A DNA stretch of 64,000 bases. Origin: Isoptericola cucumis (GTDB taxonomy: Bacteria > Actinomycetota > Actinomycetes > Actinomycetales > Cellulomonadaceae). Shown here in pieces: positions 55,858-64,000 of this stretch; position 1 is the stretch's first letter, and each line of letters opens with the position of its first letter. The stretch spans positions 186,001-250,000 of the forward strand of contig NZ_BMDG01000006.1 in NCBI RefSeq assembly GCF_014635665.1, read 5' to 3'. The translations under genes were made by a program, and so were the position numbers. The notes under the pieces are model-generated. The model searched no databases and had not been told where the DNA came from. It was given only the letters and a program-made list of their open reading frames with translations.

Positions 55858-57096
55858 ATGCCCGACCATCCCGCCCCGACACCCGTGCGCGCCCGGTCGC
55901 CGTACCGCTGGGTGCTCATGCTCGGGGCGCTGGCCGCGCTGCCGGCCTTCACCGTCGACATGTACCTGCCGTCGCTGCCCGAGGTCGCGGCCGACCTCGG
56001 CTCGTCGGCGTCGTTCGCCCAGCTGTCCGTCTCGGTGATGCTCATCGGCGGCGCGATGGGACAGCTCGTCATCGGGCCGCTCTCCGACCGCTTCGGCCGC
56101 CGCGCCCCCTTGCTGTGGGGCCTGGGCCTGCACATCCTCACCTCGCTGCTGTGCGCGTTCGCGCCGAACATGACCGTCCTCGTGGGGCTGAGGCTGCTCC
56201 AGGGCTTCTTCAACGCGGCCTGCGGCGTGGCGGCGATGGCGGTCGTGCGCGACCGCTTCGTCGGTGCCGAGGCCGCGCGCATCCTGTCGCGCCTCATGCT
56301 CGTCATCGGCGTCGCGCCGATGCTGGCGCCGACGTTCGGGTCGGCGGTCGCCGCCGCCGCGGGCTGGCGCTGGGTCTTCGCCGTCCTCGCGCTGGCCGGC
56401 GTCGTGATGGCGGTCGTCGTGTGGCAGCTCATGCCCGAGACGCTGCCTGCCGAGCGGCGCCAGACCGGCGGCGGCCTGGGCCACGTGTTCGCCGGGTACC
56501 GGGTGCTGCTGCGCGACCGGCGCTTCATGGCGCTCGCCGTCATCCCCGGCCTCGGCCAGGCCGTGCTCATGAGCTACGTCGTCGGGTCGCCCTTCGTGTT
56601 CCAGGAGGGCTACGGGCTGACCCACGCGCAGTTCTCCCTGCTGTTCGCGCTCAACGGGCTCGGGCTGGTGCTGTCGGCGCAGGTCAACGCCGCGCTGGTG
56701 CGGCGGGTGGCACCCATCCGGATCCTGCGCGCGGCCATGGCGATCCAGGGCGTGTTCGCCGTCGGGCTCCTGGTCGTGGCGCTCACGGAGGCCGGCGGGC
56801 TGATCGGGCTGCTCGCGGTGCTGTGGGTCGTGCTGGCGTTCCAGGGCCTCATCCCGGCGAACGCGTCGGCCATCGCGCTCTCCCGGCACGGCGAGCGCGC
56901 CGGGACCGCCGCCGCCGTCATCGGCGCCGTGCAGTCGGGCGTCGCCGGCGCGGTCTCGCCGCTCGTCGGCGTCCTCGGCGGCGGCACCGTCGCGATGGCG
57001 TCGGTGATGCTCGGCGCCCTGTGCTGCAGCCTCCTGGTGCTCGCGCTCGCCACCCCCGCCTACCGGCGCGGCGGCTGGGTCGAGCTGGCCCACTGA
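55858..57096 (+). CDS. Bcr/CflA-type multidrug MFS exporter
   Basis: A 412-residue, 12-helix MFS protein of the DHA1 Bcr/CflA subfamily. PAFTVDMYLPSLPEVAADLG in helix 1 and GPLSDRFGRRAPLL are the expected signatures. It exports bicyclomycin or other drugs in relatives; here substrate unknown. The ATG at 55858 is preferred over 55849 because TAGCAT (55845-55850) ends 7 bases before it. Length normal; alone between the SRAP gene and the secreted phosphodiesterase. Confidence 0.87.
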   Translation: MPDHPAPTPVRARSPYRWVLMLGALAALPAFTVDMYLPSLPEVAADLGSSASFAQLSVSVMLIGGAMGQLVIGPLSDRFGRRAPLLWGLGLHILTSLLCAFAPNMTVLVGLRLLQGFFNAACGVAAMAVVRDRFVGAEAARILSRLMLVIGVAPMLAPTFGSAVAAAAGWRWVFAVLALAGVVMAVVVWQLMPETLPAERRQTGGGLGHVFAGYRVLLRDRRFMALAVIPGLGQAVLMSYVVGSPFVFQEGYGLTHAQFSLLFALNGLGLVLSAQVNAALVRRVAPIRILRAAMAIQGVFAVGLLVVALTEAGGLIGLLAVLWVVLAFQGLIPANASAIALSRHGERAGTAAAVIGAVQSGVAGAVSPLVGVLGGGTVAMASVMLGALCCSLLVLALATPAYRRGGWVELAH

Positions 57097-57211
57097 CCGC
57101 GCCCCACCGGGGCCGGCCCGCCGCTCGGGCCGCGCGGGCGTTCATCCGCCCGACGCCGCGACGTCACGTCCTGTTGTTGCGAACGTCGCCGGGTCCCGGT
57201 GGGATCGGCGC

Positions 57212-59488
57212 ATGGGATCCTCACGGCTCGTCAGCATCGTCGCGGCCGGAACCGCCGCGGCCCTCCTGGTCACCACCGCAGGCACCGCCGTCGCCGGCGG
57301 TCACGGGCACGACGACCCACGCGGGGGCGGACGCCACGCCACGCACCTGGAGCCGACGCTCCAGGGCCGGGCGACGCTGTCGGCGGACTTCCTCGCCGAC
57401 GGGCCGCCGTCGGGCGCCGACGCGAGCGCCGCCAACGGACGCCAAGGGCCGTGGGACGGCCAGGTGGTCCCGGGGTTCTCCGCCATGATCGACAACGGCG
57501 ACGGCACGTTCTGGGCGCAGCCGGACAACGGCTTCGGCAGCAAGGACAACTCGGCCGACTTCCTGCTGCGCAGCTACCTGGTCGAGCCGGACTGGGACCT
57601 GGGTGGCACGGGCGGGAAGGGCACGGGTGGCACGGGCGAGATCGAGGTCCTCGACCACATCTCCTACGACGACGCGAACGGCGTCCTCGACTTCCCGATC
57701 GTGAACGACGGCACCGACGACCGCCTGCTCACGGGCGCCGACCTGGACATCGAGTCCGTGGTCCGGGCGAAGGACGGGACGCTGTGGGTCGGCGACGAGT
57801 TCGGCCCGTTCCTGCTGCACTTCGACGCGGACGGCACCCTGCTGGAGAAGCCGTTCCCGCTGCCGGGTGGGCTGAGGTCGCCGCAGAACCCGTACCTCGC
57901 CGACGGCGAGGAACCGACGGTGCGCGCGAGCCGTGGCCTCGAGGCGATGGCGGGCACGAAGGGCGGCCGATACCTCTACCCCGTCCTCGAGGGCGCGCTG
58001 CCCGGCGACGACGACCAGCGCCGCCGGGAGATCCTCGAGTTCGACACGCGGCGCGGCGAGTACACGGGCCGCACGTGGGACTACCAGGCCGACCAGGAGG
58101 CCAACGTGATCGGCGACGCCTTCGCGGTCGGTCGGGACTCCTTCTGGGTCGTCGAGCGTGACGACCACGAGGGCCCGGCCTCGGTCACCAAGCGCGTCTA
58201 CGAGTTCGACCTGAGCCTCACGGACCGTGACGGCTTCGTGCGCAAGGAGCTCGTGCTCGACGCGCTGCGCGTCGACAACCCGCGCGGCATCGACGCGGGG
58301 GAGGGCTACGGGCTCGGCGACACGTACGCGCTCCCGGTGCAGTCGTTCGAGACGGTGCTGCGCCTGCGCGACGGCCGCATCCTGATCGGCAACGACAACA
58401 ACTACCCGGGCAACGCGGCCCGCAACCCGGGGACACCGGACGACACCGAGATGGTCGTCGTCGACCTGGAGAAGAGGCGCACCGCGGACGACGGCGTCAC
58501 CGTCGTGGGGCACCGTGGCGCGTCGGGCCACCGGCCGGAGCACACGCTGGCCGCCTACGAGCAGGCGATCGTGCAGTGCGCGGACTACATCGAGCCCGAC
58601 GTCGTGCCGACCAAGGACGGGGTGCTCGTCGCCCGGCACGAGAACGAGATCGGCGGCACGACCGACGTCGCCGACCACCCCGAGTTCGCCGACCGCCGGA
58701 CGACCAAGACGATCGACGGCCGGGACGTGACCGGCTGGTTCACCGAGGACTTCACGCTCGCCGAGCTGCGCACCCTGCGCGCGGTCGAGCGGCTGCCCGA
58801 GGTTCGGCCCGGCAACACCGCGTTCGACGGCCTCTACCAGGTCCCGACCCTCGACGAGGTGCTCGACCTCGCGCGGCACTCCGAGACCTGCGACGGCGAA
58901 CCCGTCGGGGTCGCCCCCGAGACCAAGCACCCCACGTACTTCGACTCGATCGGCCTCCCGCTCACCGGACCCCTCGTCGAGCAGCTCGACGCGAACGGCC
59001 TCGACTCGCCGCGCGACCCCGTCGTGGTGCAGTCGTTCGAGACCACGAACCTGCGCGAGCTCGACCGGAGGACCGGCGTGCGCCTCGCGCTCAACGTCTC
59101 GGCCAGCGGCGCGCCGTACGACCTGGTCGCGGCCGGCGACCCGCGCACGTACGCCGACCTCGTCACGCCGCGCGGTCTGCGCGACGTCGCCCGGTACGCC
59201 GACATCGCGAGCCTGGAGAAGAACGTCGTGATCCCACGCACCGAGGCGGACGAGCTGGGGGAGCCCACCTCCGTGGTCCGCGACGCGCACCGCGCCGGGC
59301 TGGACGTGTACGCCTGGACGTTCCGGGCCGAGAACCAGTTCCTGCCGGCCGAGCTCCGGTCGTCGGACGACCCGGCGGCCCACGGGGACCTGGCCGGCGA
59401 GCTCGACGCGTTCCTCGACACGGGGATCGACGGCGTGTTCTCGGACCACCCGGACCTCGCCGTCGCCGCGATCGACGCGCGAGGCTGA
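57212..59488 (+). CDS. Secreted phytase-like + glycerophosphodiester phosphodiesterase
   Basis: A 758-residue secreted protein. A signal peptide (residues 1-28, ending AGTAVAGG) is followed by an esterase-like activity of phytase domain (about 60-425; for example GTLWVGDEFGPFLLHFD) and a GDPD domain (about 430-750). The GDPD active site is HRGASGHRPEHT and YIEPDVVPTKDGVLVARHE. It would release glycerol 3-phosphate from phospholipid or teichoic-acid-related diesters outside the cell. The fusion suggests acquisition of organic phosphate. No convincing promoter or Pho box was found upstream, and a large hairpin follows the gene. Confidence 0.87.
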   Translation: MGSSRLVSIVAAGTAAALLVTTAGTAVAGGHGHDDPRGGGRHATHLEPTLQGRATLSADFLADGPPSGADASAANGRQGPWDGQVVPGFSAMIDNGDGTFWAQPDNGFGSKDNSADFLLRSYLVEPDWDLGGTGGKGTGGTGEIEVLDHISYDDANGVLDFPIVNDGTDDRLLTGADLDIESVVRAKDGTLWVGDEFGPFLLHFDADGTLLEKPFPLPGGLRSPQNPYLADGEEPTVRASRGLEAMAGTKGGRYLYPVLEGALPGDDDQRRREILEFDTRRGEYTGRTWDYQADQEANVIGDAFAVGRDSFWVVERDDHEGPASVTKRVYEFDLSLTDRDGFVRKELVLDALRVDNPRGIDAGEGYGLGDTYALPVQSFETVLRLRDGRILIGNDNNYPGNAARNPGTPDDTEMVVVDLEKRRTADDGVTVVGHRGASGHRPEHTLAAYEQAIVQCADYIEPDVVPTKDGVLVARHENEIGGTTDVADHPEFADRRTTKTIDGRDVTGWFTEDFTLAELRTLRAVERLPEVRPGNTAFDGLYQVPTLDEVLDLARHSETCDGEPVGVAPETKHPTYFDSIGLPLTGPLVEQLDANGLDSPRDPVVVQSFETTNLRELDRRTGVRLALNVSASGAPYDLVAAGDPRTYADLVTPRGLRDVARYADIASLEKNVVIPRTEADELGEPTSVVRDAHRAGLDVYAWTFRAENQFLPAELRSSDDPAAHGDLAGELDAFLDTGIDGVFSDHPDLAVAAIDARG

Positions 59489-59492
59489 CCCC

Positions 59493-59534
59493 CCGGCCGC
59501 GCCCGCAGGGACCGGTCCCGGCAGGCGCGGCCGG
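59493..59534 (+). terminator. Large hairpin after the GDPD gene
   Basis: CCGGCCGCGCC (59493-59503) pairs perfectly with GGCGCGGCCGG (59524-59534). The loop contains a second palindrome, GGGACCGGTCCC (59508-59519). It lies 4 bases after the stop and is probably the terminator. Confidence 0.6.
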
Positions 59535-59590
59535 CGGGTGAACCGGGCGCCCCACGCGCGAACGCGCTGCTCAGCGCCTAGGCTCGCCGT

Positions 59591-60892
59591 GTGCAGCGGA
59601 CCCTGCCCCGCCATACGACGAGTCTCGTCTCGCACGGTGCGCTCCGGATCGTCGCGCTGGTCGCCACCGGGATCGTCGTGCTCGTCGGCGTGGGCGCGAT
59701 CGCGACGTTCCTCGACCTGCGCTCGCAGATCGGGGTGTCCGACGTGGACGCGCTGCTCGGCGCCGACGGCGACCGCCCGCCCGAGGTCGGGGCCGAGCAG
59801 GACCCGAGCGACCCGTTCGCCGGCAAGGCGCTGAACATCCTGGTCATGGGCACGGACTTCCGCGACGAGGCGAACGCCGAGATCGCCGGCGCGGGCGACG
59901 AGTTCCACTCCGACACGACGATGCTCGTGCACGTCTCGGGCGACCGCAGCCGCATCGAGGCGGTGTCGATCCCGCGCGACTCGCTCGTGGACGTCCCGTC
60001 GTGCCCCCTGCCCGGCGGGGGCGAGACGTCCCCGCAGTCGGGCGCCATGTTCAACACGTCCTTCACCATCGGCGGCGGGCCCGACAAGGACGTCACGGGT
60101 GCCGCTGCCTGCACCATCCGCACGGTCGAGTCCCTCACCGACGTGCGGGTCACCGACCACGTCGTCGTCGAGATGACCGGGGTGATCGGCGTCGTCGACG
60201 CCATCGGCGGTGTGCGGATGTGCCTGCCGGAGGCGGTCCGGGGCGAGCGGGTGGACCTCGACCTGCCGAAGGGCGAGCAGCGGCTCGACGGGTACACCGC
60301 GATCAACTTCCTGCGCGCCCGCAAGGGCGAGGGCATGGGGCTCGAGGTCGGCAGCGACCTCAAGCGGATCGAGCGCCAGCAGGCTTTCTTCGACGCGACG
60401 ATGCGCGAGATCCTCTCCCAGAACGTCATCACCGACTCGCCGCGGCTGTACCGCATGGTGCGCGAGATCCTCGGCGCCATCTCGACCAGCCCCGACCTCG
60501 CGAGCCCCACGGCGCTCGCCGGCCTCGCCTGGAGCATCCGGGACATCGACCCCGCGCAGATCGTGTTCACGTCGGTGCCCGTCGCCGCGGCGCCGAGCGA
60601 CCCCAACCGCGTCGTGTGGACGTCGGAGGCCGACGCGATCTGGGAGCGGATCAGGGCCGACGAGCCGCCCCCGGGCACGGAGCCGGCCAAGGGCGACGGC
60701 TCCCCGAAGACGTCCGGCGCCACCGCGGTCGACGACGACGTCGTCTCGCCGGGCGCGGTCGAACCCGGGGACGACGGCGGGGTCGACGGTGCCGACGGCG
60801 GCACCCGCGGCGGCAAGGAGGGCGAGGAGCCGCCGAAGGAGAAGCCGGACCCGTCGCCGAGCGCGACGCTGCTGCCCGGCGTCTGCGCCTGA
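59591..60892 (+). CDS. LCP-family (LytR-CpsA-Psr) cell-wall ligase
   Basis: A 433-residue membrane protein with a short cytoplasmic start, one helix near residues 18-40 (IVALVATGIVVLVGVGAIATF) and an outer LCP domain. SIPRDSLVD near residue 130 and the RIERQQAFFDA segment near 257 contain the conserved Arg/Asp residues that bind polyprenyl pyrophosphate. It transfers glycopolymers such as teichoic acid or arabinogalactan-like chains to peptidoglycan. The C-terminal 80 residues are charged, low-complexity sequence. TAGGCT (59579-59584) is 6 bases before the GTG, a leaderless start. It converges with the LysR gene. Confidence 0.9.
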   Translation: MQRTLPRHTTSLVSHGALRIVALVATGIVVLVGVGAIATFLDLRSQIGVSDVDALLGADGDRPPEVGAEQDPSDPFAGKALNILVMGTDFRDEANAEIAGAGDEFHSDTTMLVHVSGDRSRIEAVSIPRDSLVDVPSCPLPGGGETSPQSGAMFNTSFTIGGGPDKDVTGAAACTIRTVESLTDVRVTDHVVVEMTGVIGVVDAIGGVRMCLPEAVRGERVDLDLPKGEQRLDGYTAINFLRARKGEGMGLEVGSDLKRIERQQAFFDATMREILSQNVITDSPRLYRMVREILGAISTSPDLASPTALAGLAWSIRDIDPAQIVFTSVPVAAAPSDPNRVVWTSEADAIWERIRADEPPPGTEPAKGDGSPKTSGATAVDDDVVSPGAVEPGDDGGVDGADGGTRGGKEGEEPPKEKPDPSPSATLLPGVCA

Positions 60893-60904
60893 CGACCCGG
60901 CTGC

Positions 60905-61867
60905 TCAGGGCCGGCCCAGGGACCGCCGTGCCTCCGCCAGTAGCGCCTCGGTGACGTGGTCGAGCGTGGTCGAGCGCAGCTTCCACTGCTGCAGGTACAT
61001 CGGCACGTCGAGGGTCGCGTCGTCGAGCGGGACGATCTCCTGCGCGCGCTCGTCCACCAGGGGGAACGACGCCCCGGGGCCCGGCAGCGGACCCCACATG
61101 CCCCAGCCGAGCCCGAGCCGGATCGCCTCCAGGAAGTCGGACGTGCTCGGCACGTGGTGCCGCGGCGGCGCGGGCACGGGCTCGCCGGCGGCCGCCGCGC
61201 GCTCGCGCAGCCAGGTGTCCTGCAGCCCGTCCGACCGGTCGAAGACGACCATCGGGGCCCGGCCGAGGACCGCCGTCGTCGGGCCGTCGGGGAACCACCG
61301 CTCGGCGAACGCGCGGCTCGCTGCCGCGCGGTAGCGCATCACACCGAGCGGGCGCGAGACGCAGCCCTGCACGGGGGCGCGCTGGGACGTGACGGCGACC
61401 ATGACGACGCCCGCCGGAAGCAGGTCGACGGTGCGGTCCTGGTCGGCCACGTGCAGGTCCACGCACACGCCGTCGAGCCGGCCGAGCGCCGGCATCAGCC
61501 AGGTGGCGAGCGAGTCCGCGTTGACCGCGAGCGGGACTGTCACCGGGGCGGCGTCGGTACCTGCTGCGGTTCCGTCTGTGGTTCCGGGCGTGGTGCCCGG
61601 CCCGCCTGCCTCGCCGCCCAGCTCCCGGCTCGCCTCCGCGTCGAGCAGCTCGACCTGGCGGGCGAGCCGCAGCAGGGTCCGGCCCGGCTCGGTCGGGCCG
61701 ACCGGCCGGGTGCGCCGCACCAGGACCGTCCCGGCCGCGCCCTCCAGCGCGCGCACCCGCTGGCTCAGGGCGGAGGGCGTCACGTGCAGGGCGCGGGCCG
61801 CGGCCTCGAACGAGCCCTCGGTGACCACGGCGGCGAGCGCCTCGAGCTGGCGGGAGTCCCATCGCAT
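60905..61867 (-). CDS. LysR-type regulator (ArgP/LysG-like)
   Basis: A 320-residue LysR regulator with an N-terminal winged helix (FEAAARALHVTPSALSQRVRAL) and effector domain. It resembles ArgP/LysG, which activate the exporter gene in response to lysine or arginine. A divergent lysE-type gene and a perfect palindrome between the two support that. TATGCT (61874-61879, minus strand) lies 6 bases before the ATG, and an Ala/Gly/Thr-rich linker (residues 95-120) separates the domains. ATG 61867 gives the normal N-terminus MRWDSRQLEALAAV. Confidence 0.9.
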   Translation of the reverse strand: MRWDSRQLEALAAVVTEGSFEAAARALHVTPSALSQRVRALEGAAGTVLVRRTRPVGPTEPGRTLLRLARQVELLDAEASRELGGEAGGPGTTPGTTDGTAAGTDAAPVTVPLAVNADSLATWLMPALGRLDGVCVDLHVADQDRTVDLLPAGVVMVAVTSQRAPVQGCVSRPLGVMRYRAAASRAFAERWFPDGPTTAVLGRAPMVVFDRSDGLQDTWLRERAAAAGEPVPAPPRHHVPSTSDFLEAIRLGLGWGMWGPLPGPGASFPLVDERAQEIVPLDDATLDVPMYLQQWKLRSTTLDHVTEALLAEARRSLGRP

Positions 61868-61879
61868 CAGACGAGCATA

Positions 61880-61898
61880 GATGAAGTGATGCTTCATC
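61880..61898. promoter_or_regulatory. LysR-type operator between lysG- and lysE-like genes
   Basis: GATGAAG (61880-61886) and CTTCATC (61892-61898) form a perfect 7-base inverted repeat with a 5-base spacer. It touches the upstream side of the LysR-gene -10 and lies 42 bases before the exporter -10, the usual place for a LysR activator site that also autorepresses. Confidence 0.65.
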
Positions 61899-61951
61899 AA
61901 CTGAAGAAGATGTAGATGGACTTCACACGACGCCCGACCTAGCGTCGGGAC

Positions 61952-62575
61952 GTGCTCACCTTCCTCACCGGCCTCGGCTTCGGCCTGTCCCTCATCGTCG
62001 CCATCGGCGCCCAGAACGCGTTCGTGCTGCGCCAGGGCGTCCGACGCGAGCACCTGGGGGCGGTCGTCGCGGTGTGCGTGGTGTCCGACCTGCTGCTGTA
62101 CGCCGCGGGGACGGCGGGCCTCGGCGCCCTCGTCGTGAGCCACCCGGCCGTGGTCGAGGTCGCGCGGTGGGCGGGCGCCGCCGTCGTGCTCGGGTACGGC
62201 GCGCTGGCCGCACGGCGGGCGTGGCGCGGGGACGAGGCGGGCCTGGAGGCGGCGGCCTCCGGGGCGGTGCCCGACGCCGGGCGGCGGCTGCGGCCCGTGC
62301 TGCTGACCGCCCTCGCCCTCACGTGGCTCAACCCGCACGTCTATCTGGACACGATCGTCCTGCAGGGCTCGCTCGCCGCCTCGCACGGCGACCTGCGCTG
62401 GGTGTTCACCGCCGGGGCGGCGGTCTCGAGCGTGCTGTGGTTCCTCGGGCTCGGCTACGGGGCCCGCCTCCTGGCCCCGGTGCTCGCGCGGCCGGGGGCG
62501 TGGCGCGTCGTCGACGGCGTCGTCGCCGGGATCATGCTCGTCGTCGCGGTGAGCCTGGTGCTGCCCACCTGGTAG
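61952..62575 (+). CDS. LysE/ArgO-type amino acid exporter
   Basis: A 207-residue membrane protein of the LysE family with about six helices. The N-terminus FLTGLGFGLSLIVAIGAQNAF and the later LTWLNPHVYLDTIVL are family signatures. It exports basic amino acids such as lysine or arginine. TAGCGT (61940-61945) is 6 bases before the GTG, so the mRNA is probably leaderless. The divergent regulator is likely its activator. It converges with the aminotransferase gene through a terminator region. Confidence 0.92.
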   Translation: MLTFLTGLGFGLSLIVAIGAQNAFVLRQGVRREHLGAVVAVCVVSDLLLYAAGTAGLGALVVSHPAVVEVARWAGAAVVLGYGALAARRAWRGDEAGLEAAASGAVPDAGRRLRPVLLTALALTWLNPHVYLDTIVLQGSLAASHGDLRWVFTAGAAVSSVLWFLGLGYGARLLAPVLARPGAWRVVDGVVAGIMLVVAVSLVLPTW

Positions 62576-62633
62576 TGCCTGCCGTGCTCCGGTCGTGCCC
62601 GCAGGGCACTACTGCGGGACGGGCGGCACTACC
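62571..62633. terminator. Nested hairpins between convergent genes
   Basis: CCCGCAG (62598-62604) pairs with CTGCGGG (62612-62618), and an outer pair GGTAGTGCC (62571-62579) with GGCACTACC (62625-62633) brackets it. It separates the ends of the exporter and aminotransferase genes and can act in both directions. Confidence 0.5.
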
Positions 62634-62640
62634 GCGCGGC

Positions 62641-63861
62641 CTACGACGTGAGGCGCGCGAGCCGGCCGACGGCGTCCGCCAGCACGTCCTGGCGCTTGAC
62701 GAACGTGAACCGCACGCGCGAGCGCATCGACTCCGCCGCGGTGGAGCCCGCGCGGCAGAACGCCGAGACGGGCACGCCGACGACGCCGGCGAGGTCGGGC
62801 AGCCGCCGGCACAGCTCGTGCCCGTCGTCGAAGCCGAGCGGGGCCCCGTCGGCGATGACGAAGTACGTGCCCTGCGGTCGCACGACGTCGAAGCCGGCGG
62901 CCTCCAGCCCGTCGCACAGCAGGTCGCGGCGCGACGCGAGGGAGGCGGCCAGGGCGCGGGGGGTCTCCTCGTCCGCCAGGGCGCCGGCGATCGCCGGCTG
63001 GAACGGCGCGCCCGAGCTGTAGGAGAGGAACTGCTTGACCGTGCGCACGGCCGTGATCAGCGGCGCCGGACCGTGCACCCAGCCGACCTTCCAGCCGGTG
63101 AGGCTGAACGTCTTGCCGCTGGAGGACACGGTGAGCGTCCGGCCTGCCATGCCGGGCAGCGTCGCGAGGGGCACGTGCACGGCGTCGTCGTAGACCAGGT
63201 GCTCGTAGACCTCGTCGGTGAGCACGACCGCGTCCGCCTCGCGCGCGACGGCGGCGACCTGCTCCAGCTCGGCGCGGGTCAGCACCGTCCCGGTGGGGTT
63301 GTGCGGGGTGTTGACGACGATCATCCGGGTGCGCGGCGAGACGGCGGCGCGCAGGGCGGCCGCGTCGAGCCGCAGGCCCTCGGCGGTGAGGGGCACCGGG
63401 ACGTGCGTCGCGCCGGCCATGGCGATCGCCGCGGCGTGCGAGTCGTAGAACGGCTCGAGCGTCACGACCTCGTCCCCCGGACCGGCGAGGGCGAGGATCG
63501 ACGCCGTGAGGGCCTCGGTCGCGCCGGTCGTCACGAGCACCTCGGTGTCCGGGTCGACGTCGAGGCCGTAGCGGCGGCGCTGATGGTCCGCGACGGCGCG
63601 GCGCAGCTCGGGGACGCCGTCGCCCGGCGCGTACTGGTTGCGACCGGCGTCGATGGCGGCCTTCGCCGCCTCCTTGATGGCGCCGGGGCCGTCGACGTCG
63701 GGGAATCCCTGGCCGAGGTTGATCGCCCCCGTGCGGTTCGCGAGCACCGTCATCTCGGCGAAGATCGTCTGCGCGACGGCGCCGTCGTCGGAGAGCAGGC
63801 CGGTGGCGCGCGCGACGTCGAGCCAGCGGCCGGTCGGGGGAGAGGTGGGCGAGGTCGGCAT
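62641..63861 (-). CDS. PLP aminotransferase, Rv0858c-like
   Basis: A 406-residue fold-type I aminotransferase. INLGQGFPDVDGP near residue 50, NTPHNPTGTV near 178 and the lysine in SSSGKTFSLTGWKVGW near 245 are diagnostic of the kynurenine/glutamine-aminotransferase-like branch. It closely resembles, from memory, mycobacterial Rv0858c, which has been called DapC. The dapC at 101 already covers that role here, so the substrate may instead be another keto acid such as keto-methionine or kynurenine. TAGGGT (63870-63875, minus strand) is 8 bases before the ATG. It is divergent from a regulator gene. Confidence 0.85.
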   Translation of the reverse strand: MPTSPTSPPTGRWLDVARATGLLSDDGAVAQTIFAEMTVLANRTGAINLGQGFPDVDGPGAIKEAAKAAIDAGRNQYAPGDGVPELRRAVADHQRRRYGLDVDPDTEVLVTTGATEALTASILALAGPGDEVVTLEPFYDSHAAAIAMAGATHVPVPLTAEGLRLDAAALRAAVSPRTRMIVVNTPHNPTGTVLTRAELEQVAAVAREADAVVLTDEVYEHLVYDDAVHVPLATLPGMAGRTLTVSSSGKTFSLTGWKVGWVHGPAPLITAVRTVKQFLSYSSGAPFQPAIAGALADEETPRALAASLASRRDLLCDGLEAAGFDVVRPQGTYFVIADGAPLGFDDGHELCRRLPDLAGVVGVPVSAFCRAGSTAAESMRSRVRFTFVKRQDVLADAVGRLARLTS

Positions 63862-63913
63862 GGTCGTCGACCCTAGCCCGACGCGGCGCTGCCCGGCGGA
63901 TGGAGTAGGGTCG

Positions 63914-63943
63914 TAGTGACCGAGAATCAATTTCCAGTCACTA
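63914..63943. promoter_or_regulatory. Probable TetR-type operator
   Basis: TAGTGAC (63914-63920) and GTCACTA (63937-63943) form a perfect inverted repeat with a 16-base AT-rich spacer, unusual in this GC-rich region. It lies between the aminotransferase gene and the regulator gene that begins at 63954, and probably binds that regulator. Confidence 0.55.
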
Positions 63944-63953
63944 AGGGGTCGCC

Positions 63954-64000
63954 GTGCCACGACCGCTCGTCCCGGACCGCCGGGGCCGCATCCTCGACGC
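63954..64000 (+). CDS. Transcriptional regulator, probably TetR (partial)
   Basis: Only 15 codons are in the window: VPRPLVPDRRGRILDA. The RxxILDA sequence is how many TetR regulators begin their first DNA-binding helix. AAGGGG lies 5 bases before the GTG, and a palindrome immediately upstream suggests autoregulation. The family call relies on these few residues and the operator. Confidence 0.5.
   Translation, partial: MPRPLVPDRRGRILD

Noticed and set aside
57141-57190. PHO box upstream of the phosphodiesterase gene
   Set aside because: One GTTCATCCGCC unit resembles a PhoP half-site, but the following 11-base units do not match, so there is no convincing direct repeat.
59533-59543. GTTCACCCGCC on the minus strand after the GDPD gene
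   Set aside because: A single PHO-like unit, and it lies partly in the terminator stem pointing to the 3' end of the gene, so it is probably coincidental.

Overview
This is chromosomal DNA from a very high-GC actinobacterium. Gene content and order (fdxA-dapC, sigE-rseA-htrA-tatB, sdhCDAB, the accA/maf/accE/accD/birA acyl-CoA carboxylase cluster, DUF3117, a FolP2-type protein) place it in Actinomycetota. The style of the proteins suggests Micrococcales near Cellulomonas, which is inference. Almost every base is coding, gaps are short (none above 300 bp), and there is no tRNA, rRNA, insertion sequence, prophage or CRISPR array. Many start codons sit 5-9 bases after a TANNNT-like -10 hexamer, so leaderless transcription looks common, while genes inside operons overlap by 1 or 4 bases (TGATG, ATGA, GTGA).

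Left third (1-15.5 kb). Lysine/diaminopimelate genes (dapC, dapD, dapE) surround citrate synthase and a membrane-anchored transglycosylase-like protein. Then come a LOG-family nucleosidase coupled to a FolP2-like DHPS paralogue, the tiny conserved DUF3117 protein, and an O-methyltransferase that seems to begin with ATC. The envelope-stress block sigE-rseA-htrA-tatB carries an ECF-type promoter in front of sigE. trpS, a 2H phosphoesterase and a YihY/BrkB membrane protein follow. In the middle (15.5-39 kb) lie the succinate dehydrogenase operon (minus strand), a mannose-1-phosphate guanylyltransferase with an M20 amidohydrolase, and a long nucleoside uptake and salvage region: BMP-family lipoprotein, ATPase, two permeases, cdd, deoA, add, deoC, then an uncharacterised ABC ATPase/DUF6297 pair. 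A phosphosugar mutase and purine nucleoside phosphorylase on the other strand probably complete the pathway from nucleosides to pentose 5-phosphates. A siderophore-interacting flavoprotein has a DtxR/IdeR-like iron box over its -10.

Right part (39-64 kb). There is a Nudix hydrolase, efflux pumps, the biotin-dependent carboxylase genes accA, accE and accD with maf and birA, a DUF885 peptidase-like protein, glycerate kinase with a GntP permease, and a class III adenylate cyclase. Further right are an SRAP/YedK abasic-site protein, a Bcr-type drug exporter, a secreted two-domain phytase-like/glycerophosphodiesterase protein, an LCP cell-wall ligase, a divergent LysR-LysE amino-acid export pair, a Rv0858c-like aminotransferase and the start of a probable TetR regulator.

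No wholly new multi-gene defence or biosynthetic system was recognised. The most interesting signals are small: the ATC start, a leaderless 17-codon ORF that ends on the start codon of the nucleoside-binding lipoprotein gene, an orphan MerR-type promoter, stop codons that double as promoter -10 elements, a terminator hidden inside a coding region, and several short repeats and operators.
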